From assembly GCF_003254395.2 (NCBI RefSeq), contig NC_037644.1:5177001-5241000 (forward strand): DNA of 64,000 nt. The letters are read 5' to 3'. Shown piece by piece: positions 52,225 to 63,948 of this stretch (within the stretch, counting starts at the first letter, position 1; each line of letters begins with the position of its first letter). A program made the position numbers and the translations under genes. The notes below the pieces were generated by a model, which was given only the letters and a program-made list of their open reading frames with translations, did not search any database and had not been told where the DNA came from. Origin of the DNA: Apis mellifera. Taxonomy: Eukaryota; Arthropoda; Insecta; Hymenoptera; Apidae.

Positions 52225-52290
52225 TCACTTCGGTTGACACACAAATAAGTAATTGGCATTAAAAAATTTTTAAATATTAAACCGAAGTGA
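52225..52290. mobile_element. Mariner-like terminal repeat remnant in a 66-bp inverted-repeat unit
   Basis: TCACTTCGGTT at 52225-52235 is the exact reverse complement of AACCGAAGTGA at 52280-52290. After the left end the sequence reads ggttgacacacaaataag followed by taattgg. This resembles the mellifera-type mariner terminus GGTTGGCAACTAAGTAATTG, known from bees, with small indels. No transposase is present and the flanks show no clear TA duplication. It is best read as a heavily deleted mariner copy; a chance dyad is the alternative. Confidence 0.4.
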
Positions 52291-53335
52291 TTGTGAAGAA
52301 CGATTTTCAATAACTATAATTTATATTATAACTTATAACAATGATAATCGATTTCAATGAATTGTTTAATCTTGTATACACTATATTGTATATATACAAG
52401 AAATATATTTTTAAAATTTTTTTTAAATTGAAAATTCATTCATTATTTCTTCATTCATATTCCTGATTTTGATAAATTTTTTAAGATTTTTTCATACATC
52501 ATTTAATAATCCTTGCAACTTCTTAAAATAATTCAAATCATTAAATCCAATATTAAAAAAGTTATCATGTTTCATATAGTATATCAATAATTTTTGCAAT
52601 AACGATAGAGTGAAACGACTATATAATGAAGATATCACTCATTTTATCTCCATTTTGTTTCTAATGCAAACCTCAATTACTTATATCTTTATAAATAAGA
52701 TTTTGTATATTGAATTTTTTGTTTATTTTGTCTTTCAAAGAATCGATCCTTCAAAGATATTCTACGAATATATTAATATTCCATATATATAACGAAAAAA
52801 ATTATTATAATTTTGAGAGTCCAGGAATTAGTTCATATTTTATTTTCCTCTTATGATTAGAATTCATAGAATATCTAATATGGAAACTAAATGTGATGAT
52901 AATTTTTCTGTTAAATCATGTTTATATGTTTATATAACAGTTGAGAAGGCAATCAAGAATAACATATGCATTCTTACGAACACATAATAAATGTATAAAG
53001 TATAAGTAGAATTCAATGAATTATAATATATATTATATAATTATATAATATATATTAATTATATAATTATAATTTCAAAAATTTTTTACTCAAAAATTAA
53101 AGCAGATTGCCAATTATGTGAAAGGAAAAAAATAAAGTTTTTTAAATTTATTTTTAAACTTAAGATTGATAAGGAAAGAATTAATCAATAGATTTAACGT
53201 TATTATCAATGATAAAATATTTTCGTTAGAGATTTAGAAATTTATCAATTTTCTGTTTAACCATAGATTAAGATCAAATTGCGTGAGTTTTGAGATTAGT
53301 AATTAGTCAAACATAATTTTTAGATATAGATTTAT
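52291..53335. other. AT-rich non-coding stretch
   Basis: Low-complexity A/T with an AT-rich inverted repeat (tatataattatataatatata) near 53028-53066. Nothing else seen. Confidence 0.65.
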
Positions 53336-53595
53336 ATCGTAGTATAAGACTCAAAATCTAATTTGGCATAATTTTCTTGGAATAGACCCTTTAATAGATG
53401 TTCGAAACGTGAACAAGTGTCCAGGTACAACGTGACAGAAAGCTCTCTTGACCGAAGTCCGCAACCGTGATGTCCTTATAGTCTCGTTCAAGTGCTTAGC
53501 TGCTATGTGGGTTAATTGCAAACTCAAATTTATGTTGTATGAAATCAAATTTATGTTGTATGAATCTGATATTGATTCATACATTGATAAATTGC
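53336..53595. other. GC-richer island ending in a 21-bp tandem repeat
   Basis: Mixed composition from ctcaaaatctaatttgg to gattcatacattg. A 77-codon minus frame (53351-53584) crosses it; its start repeats a peptide because the tandem repeat has a period of 21. No domain is recognised. Candidate conserved non-coding element; a short exon is possible but unsupported. Confidence 0.35.
53524..53564. repeat. 21-bp tandem duplication
   Basis: Two adjacent copies of tcaaatttatgttgtatgaa, the first followed by one extra a. Confidence 0.9.
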
Positions 53596-55015
53596 AAATA
53601 TTTTGCTACTGAAATTTAAAAATATCATTTAATATCATAATTATCAAAGTAAAATTATTTTAATTTTTAATATAATTTTAATTTGTTTCTTCTCTGTTTA
53701 GTTGTTATACAAAATACATAATATATTATATATTATATATTATAAATATACAAAATATTTGTTATATAAAATATATTATGCAAAATAAGAAATATATTTC
53801 TAGAATTATCCAATAATATAACATATTTTTGTCCTTTCTTTATTTCCTATAAAAATATGCATTTGCATATTTAAATATTTGCATATCCAATAATAAAAAA
53901 AATATATATTTCATCGACAAAATTATCAAAAATTTGGAAATCGAATTCTATAAATCGATGATTTTTCATATAAAAAGTAAATCGAATATATAAAATGCTT
54001 TATTTTTTAAAAAAAATTAAATTTAAAAATACAATTTAATAAAAGTAATATATACCACATTTTTTATTGATTTTAATATCTACAATAATTTTCTTCGATT
54101 AATCATTTTTATTCGATTAAATATTCGCCATTTTTATGTTTAATAAATTAATAAATTTTTAAACTTAATTCTATTCTTAAAAACAAAGTATAAAAAATCA
54201 AATTTTATTCTACATTATGAATTGTCATGAAACGCAAAGTTTTATTTGAATGATATCCAGATTTTTCATGTAAATAATTCTGTACAATTCTTGATAAAAA
54301 ATATTTGATTATTCTCTAAAAATAATAAAATAATATGATTAAATAAAATTTTTTAAAATTGGATCAAACAATTTGAATTTTTCTTTTTTTTTTTTTTTGA
54401 AAATGAGAAAAGAATTAATTTATTAGAATATATAAAAAAATTTTTAGAAAAAAGATTACTTACAATTTTTTTATTTGAAAAATTAAAATCTAATATAAAA
54501 TTAAAAGTTAAAAGTAAAATTAAAAGTAAAAGTTAAACAATATGTTTTGTAGATTTATATCAATTATAATACATGCAAAAATTTTCATCGAAATTGATGT
54601 GAAAACAAAAGAATTACAGGCATTAACAGATATAAAAATTCATATATTTTAAAGAGTGATCAAATATTTTTTAAATACATAATTTTGTCTGTAAAATTTT
54701 GTATCTTATCTCTACTTATAATGTACAAAAAATAAATCTATTTTATTAAAATATTTAATTTTCTTCTTATTAAAATTGTTATAAAAATATTTTCTTACAA
54801 AAATTTAAATTTCTATTTCCAAAAAACAATTAAACCATTTTATAAATAAAAGAATTAAATCATTTTATGATAAAAATTCATTAAGAAGAGTATTATATGA
54901 TAATATATTATATAAATTACTATTAATTAAATATTGAAATTAACGTAAAATTATTTTGTTCTCTTTATTTAATAATCTTTACTGTAAAGAATGGTAATTT
55001 ACATTCAGATTTTTA
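53596..55015. other. AT-rich non-coding stretch
   Basis: Low-complexity A/T with a poly-T run near 54387-54400 and a short repeat of aaaagttaaaagtaaaa words near 54500-54536. No gene seen. Confidence 0.7.
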
Positions 55016-55345
55016 TCAACAAAAAAATCAGGTCATTCTTAGTCAATGAATAGCAAATGAACGCAAAGTTTAAAAAGGGTAGATAAGAAATTTCCTGTAC
55101 AGAAATTTAAACGTTAACTTCCACATTCAGCGACCGAAACGATTCCCTTTGGTCGAACTTTCCAAACCCAGTAAAAAGATATTAAACGAAGTTGTAGATT
55201 GCCGATAAAAGAACATTTTTGCCGCGGTATCTTCAGCGTAAAACATTCCACTTGCATATCTGATTAAGATTAAAATAGTATTAACCTAATATCAGCCAAT
55301 TCAAGAAATTCCTATGATCGAATTGACCGACTTACAGTGAATCAA
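55016..55345. other. GC-richer island
   Basis: Composition rise from cattcttagtcaatg to cttacagtgaatc, with words such as cattcagcgaccgaaacg and gccgcggtatcttcagcg. Stops in all frames. Candidate conserved non-coding element. Confidence 0.35.
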
Positions 55346-56525
55346 AAAAATGTTGAAAGAATTCGAACTTTTTTTATTTTTTCATGAAATTTTAACGAAT
55401 TTTATTTTTATTTTTAATAAAACTATAATTGTGCGAAGTACGAAGTAAATTATACATGGAACAATTTTTTCTTTTATCAATTTAACAAGATAAAATCAAT
55501 GCTCAAAGTTTCAATACGTTTTTCATTTTTTAAATAATGGTGCCAAATAAAATAAAATTTTAAATTACAAAATATTTAAAATATAATATTCATCTTATTA
55601 TAAAAGAAAATTGACAGACAAAATATAAAATTATTTAGAAATTGAAAAAATTGTTTTATATCCAATGTATTATGTTTCATATACATGAAAATTTTCATTA
55701 AAATCATTTTCGAATTAAATTAATGAATTTTCTTATTTCTTTCTAGAAATAGTGTTTGAACATAAATATAATCGAAATTTGTATATTCAAAATTTTCATA
55801 AACTATACTTTATTTTAAATTATCAATTTTGTCAACTAATTTTTTTTTACGAAAAATCTATTCTTTACTATTCATCATATTCATTTTACTATCATCAATT
55901 ATGAAAAGACATAGTTTTTCATCAATTGAAAATATTTGTATCTATATGAACTCAATGAAATATTACAATGTTCATATATATGATTATTTATGATTTAAAA
56001 AATTTCTAGTATGAATTTTATTGGAATAAAATATTTCTAATAATATTCTAATAATATTTCTTTTATGTGATTTTGGATTATTTCTAATTTATTGAATAGT
56101 GTAATTTTTTTAAAAATCTAATAATAAATATTATAATATAATATATATAATATAATATATTAATATAAGAAACTAATATATAAAATAGAATTTTAAAAAA
56201 TATTTCCATGTGACGGGATTATTTTTGTAATAGTATCATGAATAATATAAATTTAGAATTTTGTCAATTCTTATATTAATTTTATAAAAGAAAAAAAATG
56301 ATAAAGAAAATATTAAGCAAATTTTTTAAATTCAATTTTCGAATTCAAATTTTTGCTTATGATAGATATGATAATTATGTATATGCATTGAAAGAAAAAT
56401 TAAATGTTGTATTAATGCATCGTTAAATCTTAATGAATTAATATATCAAATTTTTTATAATTTAAATATATCATGGATATTATAATCTCAATTTTGAAAT
56501 ATCTTACATAATCATTTTGCCGTTA
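55346..56525. other. AT-rich non-coding stretch
   Basis: Low-complexity A/T. Nothing recognised. Confidence 0.7.
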
Positions 56526-56760
56526 TAATGGATTATGGTAAAGTGATTAAACTTAATTGGATGAATATAGTTCAATGATTATTGAAAACTTTGTGTTAGA
56601 TGTAACTTCAAGGAAGAAACCTTCATTCCTCTTGAATGATCTACCTTTGTCCTTAATCAACAGAGAATCGAGTTGAAACGCCTTGAGGCTATCGTGTTTC
56701 CCTGTGAATAAAATATCTTCTTTTATACACTGCTTCATATAACTGGAAACAGTTCAATAT
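56526..56760. other. Small GC-richer island
   Basis: About 200 bases with higher G/C (cctcttgaatgatctacc, gaaacgccttgaggc). A 61-codon minus frame (56553-56738) has no recognisable domain. Confidence 0.3.
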
Positions 56761-58425
56761 CTCGAAAACTATAATCTAAGATCAATTTTAATCCTGATTT
56801 AAAATTGGGTACTTTCTAAAAATCTTCAAATTGGTACCTTTAATTGACGAAAGAGATTTAATTTATGAATTTCAAATGAAAACCAAACAATAAATAAATT
56901 GAATCATTTCCGTAATATATGTTAAGTAACAATTGAAAATGAGAATGGAGAACCTTGCAAAAACAAAAAAGATCCATTTATAAATTTGTAACAATATTTA
57001 AGATAATTAAAAAAAATTCTTATAAAATTATTGTTTTAACTAATGTAAAAAAACACAAAAAACATGATTAAAAATATAATTTAATAATTATTGAATTATA
57101 TATATTTTAATTATTGATAAATTTTTATTTTAATTTTTGGTCTTCAATTTGAAAATTGATTTTTGCAGCAAAATAAAAGAAAGATTATCTTTTTGATGGC
57201 AACGAATAATAAAAAACAGAATTTATTGAAAGTTAATATTTATTTTATTAATTAAAAATATTGTTTTTGTTAGATGCATTTTTAATAGAATAACCTGTAT
57301 CCTTATTTCAAAAAATCCCAAAATAAATAAAGCATTTATTTTCATTGATTTATATATTACTTACACTACATAATATAGAGTTTTTCTTGTTTCAATCTTT
57401 ATTTCAATACATGTATATTTTTTTATTACTCAGTAAATTTTGATTCTTATAAATAAATTTAATATGTAACTTTTACAATTTTTATATTTTTAATATATAT
57501 ATTTTATATAATATAATATTATATAATAAATATTATATAATATAATATTGTAATTTTTATTTGATACTTTTTATTTTTTCAAACTTATATATAATATTCT
57601 AATTTTTATTTGATACTTTTTATTTTTTCAAACTTTTAAATAATGATATATATTATCCACTAACTAAAACTATAATAAATGTATGATTAGAGGTAAAATT
57701 TTTTTCTTCCTTACAAGATTTTTAATTTGTTTGAAATAATAAAAAATAAAAAAAATTTGAACAAAAAAAATTTTAGATGTTTTGAAATTTCCAAAACAAT
57801 TTAAATTAATTGAATCAGATTTATTTAAAGAAAAAGATGAAATTGTAATAATATAATCATAACATTCTAAATATTTCAATATCAGTTAAAGTAGATTTGA
57901 AGATCGTGAGAAATATTCTTTTGTCTCTGTATTTTACCCAACAATAAAAAATCATCCTTTAGGCATAGACCAGAATATTTTTATTTTATAGATAAATATT
58001 TTTTAGTTTTTGATTCTCTTGAAGTTTCAGAGAAAAGTTACTTTTGAAGTAACTGAATTTTATTAAATTCTATGATTAATAATTTTATATTTATTTAATA
58101 ATTTTTTTTATAATTCAGAGTTTGTCTTATATGTAATTGAAATTAATTTTTTCTTCTTTACAATAATTATTGAAGAAGAATTTAAAAATTATGTCTATTA
58201 TTATAATTATTATAATTATCCATTAATTATTAATATTATCTATTTTATAATAAAAAAATAATTTAATAATTTTATAATAAAATTATTTAAGAAATATGGT
58301 CTTTTTATTTTTTAATATATTTTATGTTTATATTTTTAATAGATATTTTTAATACATTGATATTGTATCTGTGTATTAGAGATACAATTAATAGCTATAC
58401 ACATTATGATTCTGAACTCTGTAAT
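56761..58425. other. AT-rich stretch with a 49-bp-period duplication
   Basis: Low-complexity A/T; the tandem duplication at 57550-57635 is listed separately. The open frame at 57670-57879 is not credible. Confidence 0.65.
57550..57635. repeat. Direct duplication, period 49
   Basis: A block of about 36 bp (taatttttatttgatact, then tttttattttttcaaactt) at 57551-57586 recurs at 57600-57635, exactly as far as I can see. Confidence 0.85.
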
Positions 58426-58520
58426 TATCTGTCAAATATAGCGCTGCTGGCGAACATGTATCATTAATGTTCACTACTTAAAAGGATCAACCAATCTTGG
58501 AACATTTATCATTCTTAAAA
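58426..58520. other. Small GC-richer patch with a short dyad
   Basis: Contains agcgctgctggcgaac and the dyad GAACAT-gtatcatta-ATGTTC at about 58453-58473. Function unknown. Confidence 0.3.
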
Positions 58521-58838
58521 CCAAAAGAAACACTTATTTAAACTTAATAAATTTTATGTAATTAAACATAAATCTTTTATGTGCATTCTTCATTAAATCC
58601 TAAATTATCTATTTTTTTAAATTATTTTATTTTCAAATATTTTTTAAATAAATATTTTGTAAATAAAATATATATATGATTTCTAATAATATTATAAAAA
58701 ATATTTATTTTTTATTTTTAAGAAATTTAAAATGTTTTCTTCAAAATGGTTAAAATTAAGATATTTATTTCATAAGAAATATCAATATGATTAAAATTCA
58801 TTTTTCATTTTAATGACGATATATTTAATTAATAAAAA

Positions 58839-58864
58839 TATATTTTTATTTGTTTCAGGTAAGA
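58839..58864 (+). promoter_or_regulatory. Recursive splice site 3, TTTCAG|GTAAGA
   Basis: The tract tatttttatttgtttcag has AG at 58857-58858 and is followed at once by donor GTAAGA (58859-58864). It matches the insect ratchet-point consensus closely, is on the same strand as the two sites near position 350, and lies in very AT-rich DNA with no exon around it, as expected of a zero-nucleotide exon. Together these sites favour a plus-strand intron spanning much of the window. Confidence 0.5.
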
Positions 58865-59212
58865 AAGTCAAAATTTTTATGCTCCAATCTTCAATTTTCA
58901 TCGAAATGTATGTATTACGTATATTTATATTTTATATATTATAATATGAAATCAAAATGAAAATGCTATATTTAATTTCATATTCGACAATTTTATCTTG
59001 TATATCAGTTTACCATTATATCAATTTATTAATGATCTTTTTTTTATATAAAAATTTTATTTATATAAATTATTATTACATATTATTATATTATATTATA
59101 TTATGTTATTATATATTATTATTATATATGTTATGACTTATGAATCTAAACTTTATACCTGATAATTTAATATTTCAGTATTTTTATACCCAAGTATAAA
59201 ATTCAAGTGAAA
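58865..59212. other. AT-rich spacer
   Basis: Low-complexity A/T with TTATA-type repeats near 59085-59130. Nothing else seen. Confidence 0.65.
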
Positions 59213-59575
59213 TAGTTACAATTTTATCCGCAACAGCATGCAAATGTCCGGAAAATTTTCCAAGTGAGCGCAAACAGGGTTACTCTTTCCGTAACGAGAA
59301 ACGTTAGCTAACATTTCCGCGTTCCATGTGCGTACCACCCGCGGTTGTGGACTTGTTTTGGCTTCACCCCAACTAACCTCTATCCATTAGATTACGTCAA
59401 GGCAGGATATAACACCTGACGCACTTTCTTCCATCTCTTTCTTTCCTTTTTTCTGATTTTATCTTCCTGCCCTTGCTTTCTCTCTTAGTGACTGTATTTA
59501 TGTAGTATTCATGGCATGTTCGGCACATTCACCAGGTCTCTCATTTAAGGCCAGTCTATAATAAATCAGAAAGTG
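59213..59575. other. GC-richer island with a strong pyrimidine tract
   Basis: 59220-59420 has many CpG (ttccgcgttccatgtgcg, ccacccgcggttgtgg). It is followed by a long plus-strand pyrimidine tract ending ctttctctcttag with AG at 59487-59488, an excellent 3' splice site in form. The next donor-like GT (caccag|gtctct near 59533) is weak, so no exon is called. Regulatory island, decoy acceptor or an unrecognised exon. Confidence 0.4.
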
Positions 59576-61125
59576 TTAAATTCTAATTAGTAATTATTAA
59601 TCCTAATTTTCCATTAAATTACTAATGCATCGATAGTTTTTTATAAGTTGCAGATTTGAGCACATTTTTTAAAATAAAATAATAACAGTAATAATCCTGA
59701 AATAATAAATTGTTTAAAATATTTTGTTACTTTTATTTTATAATACAAGAAATAATGCAAGGAAAATAATTTTATTTCGTATGAAGTAATAATATCTATA
59801 ATTCATTAAAGTAATTCAAAAAATCGTAAAACTACTTGTTATTTTATGTAAATGAGTCTTTTATTTTAATTAGAATAAATTATTAAACTTTAAACAATGT
59901 AATAATTTATTTTGAAAATTTTTCTGTTATATTTTTCATACTTATTTATCTTTTTAATAAATAAAAACAATCTATTCAAATGACATATTGAAATTAAATA
60001 CTATTTGAGAGATTATTATTCAATTATTTTTAAATAGTTTATTTCAATAATGCTTAAACCTGATCATAAAAATTTATAATCATAAATTTTGCTTTATTAA
60101 TCTTAAGTTCCCAAAAAAAATATATTCATGATTAATCAGAAGATTATAGCATTGCCAAAATTAAATCAATGAAAAAAGAAATAAATTTTCATATGTGCAA
60201 AAAGATGTGTAAATAATAATTATAAATAATAGCAAAAGTTAAGAATATAGCTGTTTTAATGAGCTTTCTCATTAACTAATTATAATCAAGTGTAATCTAA
60301 ATTCCTAATCTAAAGATTTGATTAAATCTTTACGATTTACGAACTGTCTTATGATAAGATTTGTTTTAAGATCTTCATGATTCAATAATAAAATCAAGAT
60401 CAATTAGAATTATTTTAAATCTCTGTTTTGTATAAAATATGTATTCACTAGCTTATTTTTGTCATCTTCTATTAGCCTATTTATTAGCTTCTATTAGCCT
60501 CGAAATAAATTTCATTATGTAGCAAATGCTTAACGAGCAATGCTTAAATGAGCAAGAAATTTTGTTAATTATTCATTTGTCAAATCTTTAATAATTCTTT
60601 TATAAGTTCACAAACAATTTTTAACTCTTCCTAAAAAAAACATATATACATTTTTTACTCATATTACTTCTAAAATATATATGTATATATATGATATTAA
60701 TCTATTGTAATAGATATATCCATTAATTTCATTGAATAAATTATTATTATAAAATCTCTTGAAAAAATAAAACTAATAAGCATTAATCGAAGACAATATT
60801 CATTAAAATTTAAGACTTAAGATTTGCTTTTAACTATTATAAACGATCTTAAAAAATTAATAAACAGAATAAGTTAATTTTCTCATAAATTAGAAACCAC
60901 TCTTAAAAATCAAAAATCATTTCATCAATTAAAGATTTTAGACTTGATTACGACTGAACAATGAAACGAAAGCAATGAAACTATCAAATTGCCTATAGAA
61001 TTATAATTGTTATTTTTAATTGTAATTTTATTTTATAAAATTACTTCTTTTTTCAATATTATGAATTTTAATAATATTATGATTCTTTTTGATTCTTAAT
61101 CGTGGATATAATTTTCTTCAGGATT
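59576..61125. other. AT-rich non-coding stretch
   Basis: Low-complexity A/T with a local repeat of attagc/ttagcctattt words near 60470-60500. No gene seen. Confidence 0.65.
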
Positions 61126-61525
61126 TAGAATTTACGACTAACGATTATTTTCATGATCTATCTATCTATATTGGCCTTTAAAGTCTCGAAGTATAGCTGG
61201 TGCATATTAGTACAATCGACTTTTTCTTCCTTCTACTTAATCTTCTACTTAAGTACTATATCCGCAACGTGGAACAAGATCGGAAGTAATTTCCTTACAG
61301 ACTGAATATGCTAATGCCAAACTGGTAGACGATTAAAATTAGACTATAACCTATTCATAACGCGACGCCGATAATGTGTTCTTTTTTTAGCCGCTAGTGG
61401 TCACTCGTACATGTGCGAGGCGCTATTACAAAAAGTTGAAAGAACCCTTCATAAGCAATGCAATTATGATACTATGCATAGTCCAGTACATTTTGCATGT
61501 TACTCAGTTCATGCAAAACGATTTA
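61126..61525. other. GC-richer island with acceptor-like and CTCF-like motifs
   Basis: Contains ttctttttttag with AG at 61389-61390, followed by ccgctagtggtcactcg, where one frame stays open for about 47 codons to a stop with no recognised domain. The GC-richer core runs from 61360 to 61440 (acgcgacgccgataatg, gtgcgaggcgc). Candidate regulatory island; a terminal exon is a weak alternative. Confidence 0.4.
61391..61404 (+). promoter_or_regulatory. CTCF-like motif CCGCTAGTGGTCAC
   Basis: By eye 12 of 14 positions fit CCRSYAGRKGGCRS. It shares the 11-mer CCGCTAGTGGT with the minus strand at 39434-39444, so the two sites face opposite ways. Confidence 0.3.
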
Positions 61526-63180
61526 CATTAAATTAAGGAAAGATTAATAACAAAGTTTCTTTTAACGACTTCTAATTGACGCGTTTAATTTTTTAATAAG
61601 TCCAATTAAATGTAAAAAAGATGCAATAAAATATTCAATCAAATATAGAATTTATTTGAATTATGTGTTTTTATTTTAATTATTATCAATAGGAAATAAA
61701 TTAATAATAAAATTATAAAATGTTTATACGATTTTTTTTTTATATTTATTATATCGTAAAAATTTTATAATCTGATTCCAAAAAAATTATTGAATAAAAT
61801 AAATATGAATCATAAAATCAAATATATAATAAACAAATTTTAATAAGATAGGAAATCAAAATCTTTCTTTACTTTGATATATTATCAATTTAATTTTAGA
61901 TGCATCGATTAATATTTTTTTAATGAAAATTGTGACAATTTCTTTATGATTTGATATAAAAACAAAAAATTTCTTATGCGGCAACCAAAACCTATTCCTA
62001 TTTCGATAAAATAATTAACAATTTAATGGAAGTGCTTTTGCATCCATGTTCCAGTTTCATAAAATTTATCATTATTGCTACTTAGCTGGAAAAGAGTAAA
62101 AGATAATATATATATATATATATATAAAGCAAGTGAAATGAATCAACAATATATATAAATTATTTTCATGCAATATTTTCAGTTATTTATAAATAATAAT
62201 TAAAGTAATGAAATAATTTTAATATATCAACTGCAATATATTAAAATTATTTGAAATATTATTTTTTTATATTTCAATCCATTTTAAAACGATATTTATA
62301 TAAATTAGTATTAAAATATATATTTGAAATATTTATTTATATATCTAAAATATGTATTTGAAATATTATTTATTTATATATTTATATTTATTTATATGAT
62401 TTGTCTATTAATTATTTTAAAGAAAAATTTATTTGCAAAATCCTATGTTATTTGAAATTGATTTAATATAAAGTTTTATATTTAATAATATAATAAGATT
62501 TAATAATAAAGTTTTATTATTATAAATCAATATTAAAATAATTGATTTATAATATTATATAAAATATTATAAAATTATTATGATATTATAACATAATCAA
62601 TTATTCCAATTCGAAAAATTGAATTGTTTAGATAATTAAATAATTCGGATAATAAAACATACATGTATTTATCCTTTCTATAATTACAGAAATTGAAAGT
62701 CATAAAAATAAAAAAACATAAAATATTCAATATATATATATATATATATATATTTAATATATATTGTGATACTTGAATAAAGCAAATCTCGATTTAAAAT
62801 CAATTTCTTTTATAAAAATTTATTGCATAATCTATTATATTATTCATAATCTATTTATTGCATATACTATATATAAATTCCTTTATATGAATAAAAAAAA
62901 CGAACATAATATTAGAATATATAATAATATACATAATATTAAGAAAATTATATAATTATACAGCAACAATTACAACTTGATTCGAATAATCAACAGTTCA
63001 TATATATATAATTGATTCTATTGTATTTCTTTATATAACTATTATTTAAAAAAAAATTTATTTATAAAATCATTATTATATTATTCGAAAAAATAAAAAT
63101 ACTTATTTTTGTTTATCTATTTATTTATTTAATTTCTGCTTAAATGTAAGGATTAAAATGTTTTTCTAAATAAATAAAAT
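61526..63180. other. AT-rich non-coding stretch
   Basis: Low-complexity A/T with AT runs at 62105-62126 and 62730-62752 and a partial duplication (aatatgtatttgaaatatt words) near 62312-62365. The frame at 62773-62955 is not credible. Confidence 0.65.
62730..62752. repeat. (TA)n microsatellite
   Basis: About 11 TA units. Confidence 0.9.
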
Positions 63181-63425
63181 ACAAGTAAACGCAAGTGTTG
63201 TTCGACCAGTGATCGTGGCAAGCCTGAAGTACAATTTATGTGCGATCAAGAGAATGATCCTTTACAGAGGCAACTCGTTTCTCACAAGCAATTATCAGCA
63301 AGATAATGCTTAATGGCCGTGTAGCACGCAGTATGTTTAACACGTACGCAATTTATAAACGCGCAACTAAACCCGCATTCTCGGTCAATTCTCTTTCTTC
63401 CATCTTTCCTTTTCCTTTCGATTTA
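63181..63425. other. GC-richer island
   Basis: From tacaagtaaacgcaag to cctttcgattt, with CpG-bearing words (gtagcacgcagtatg, aaacgcgcaac) and a terminal pyrimidine tract (ctctttcttccatctttcc). Stops in all frames. Candidate conserved non-coding element. Confidence 0.35.
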
Positions 63426-63948
63426 TAAATGAAAATAAAAACATGATGTAATAATAACATGATAGAATAATATATCTCGCGTTAATAATATTTTTACTAA
63501 CCCAGATAAAAGATAAAGCTAAGTTATAATTACAAAGCTAAATTTTTATGATCGTGAACATAATGTTTATGTTGTCTATGTATAATAGTTAGTATACATT
63601 GTACTTACACATATATTACGAATTGTGGTATAATAATACATTGATGTTAATGATTTATTTGATGGAATTTTATTTCCTACGTAACTTAACATTATTAAAG
63701 ATTAATTGGAAGATAATTTTACAATTTCACGCTTTATTAATTATATTATATATTTATTAAATAAACGATAATTGTATTAGCATGAAAAATAATACTATTG
63801 TATTTCATGCATAAAATATTTTGTAATTAAATTACAAAAATTTAATTCATATTCAATTTCAAAAATTCAGAAATTATATTAACTGCTATATATTAGTATT
63901 TTTTCTTCCTTATATAAAATTCTCTTTTTAAATTATATATATTATAAT
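63426..63948. other. AT-rich stretch to the terminal array
   Basis: Low-complexity A/T, nothing recognised. Confidence 0.65.
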
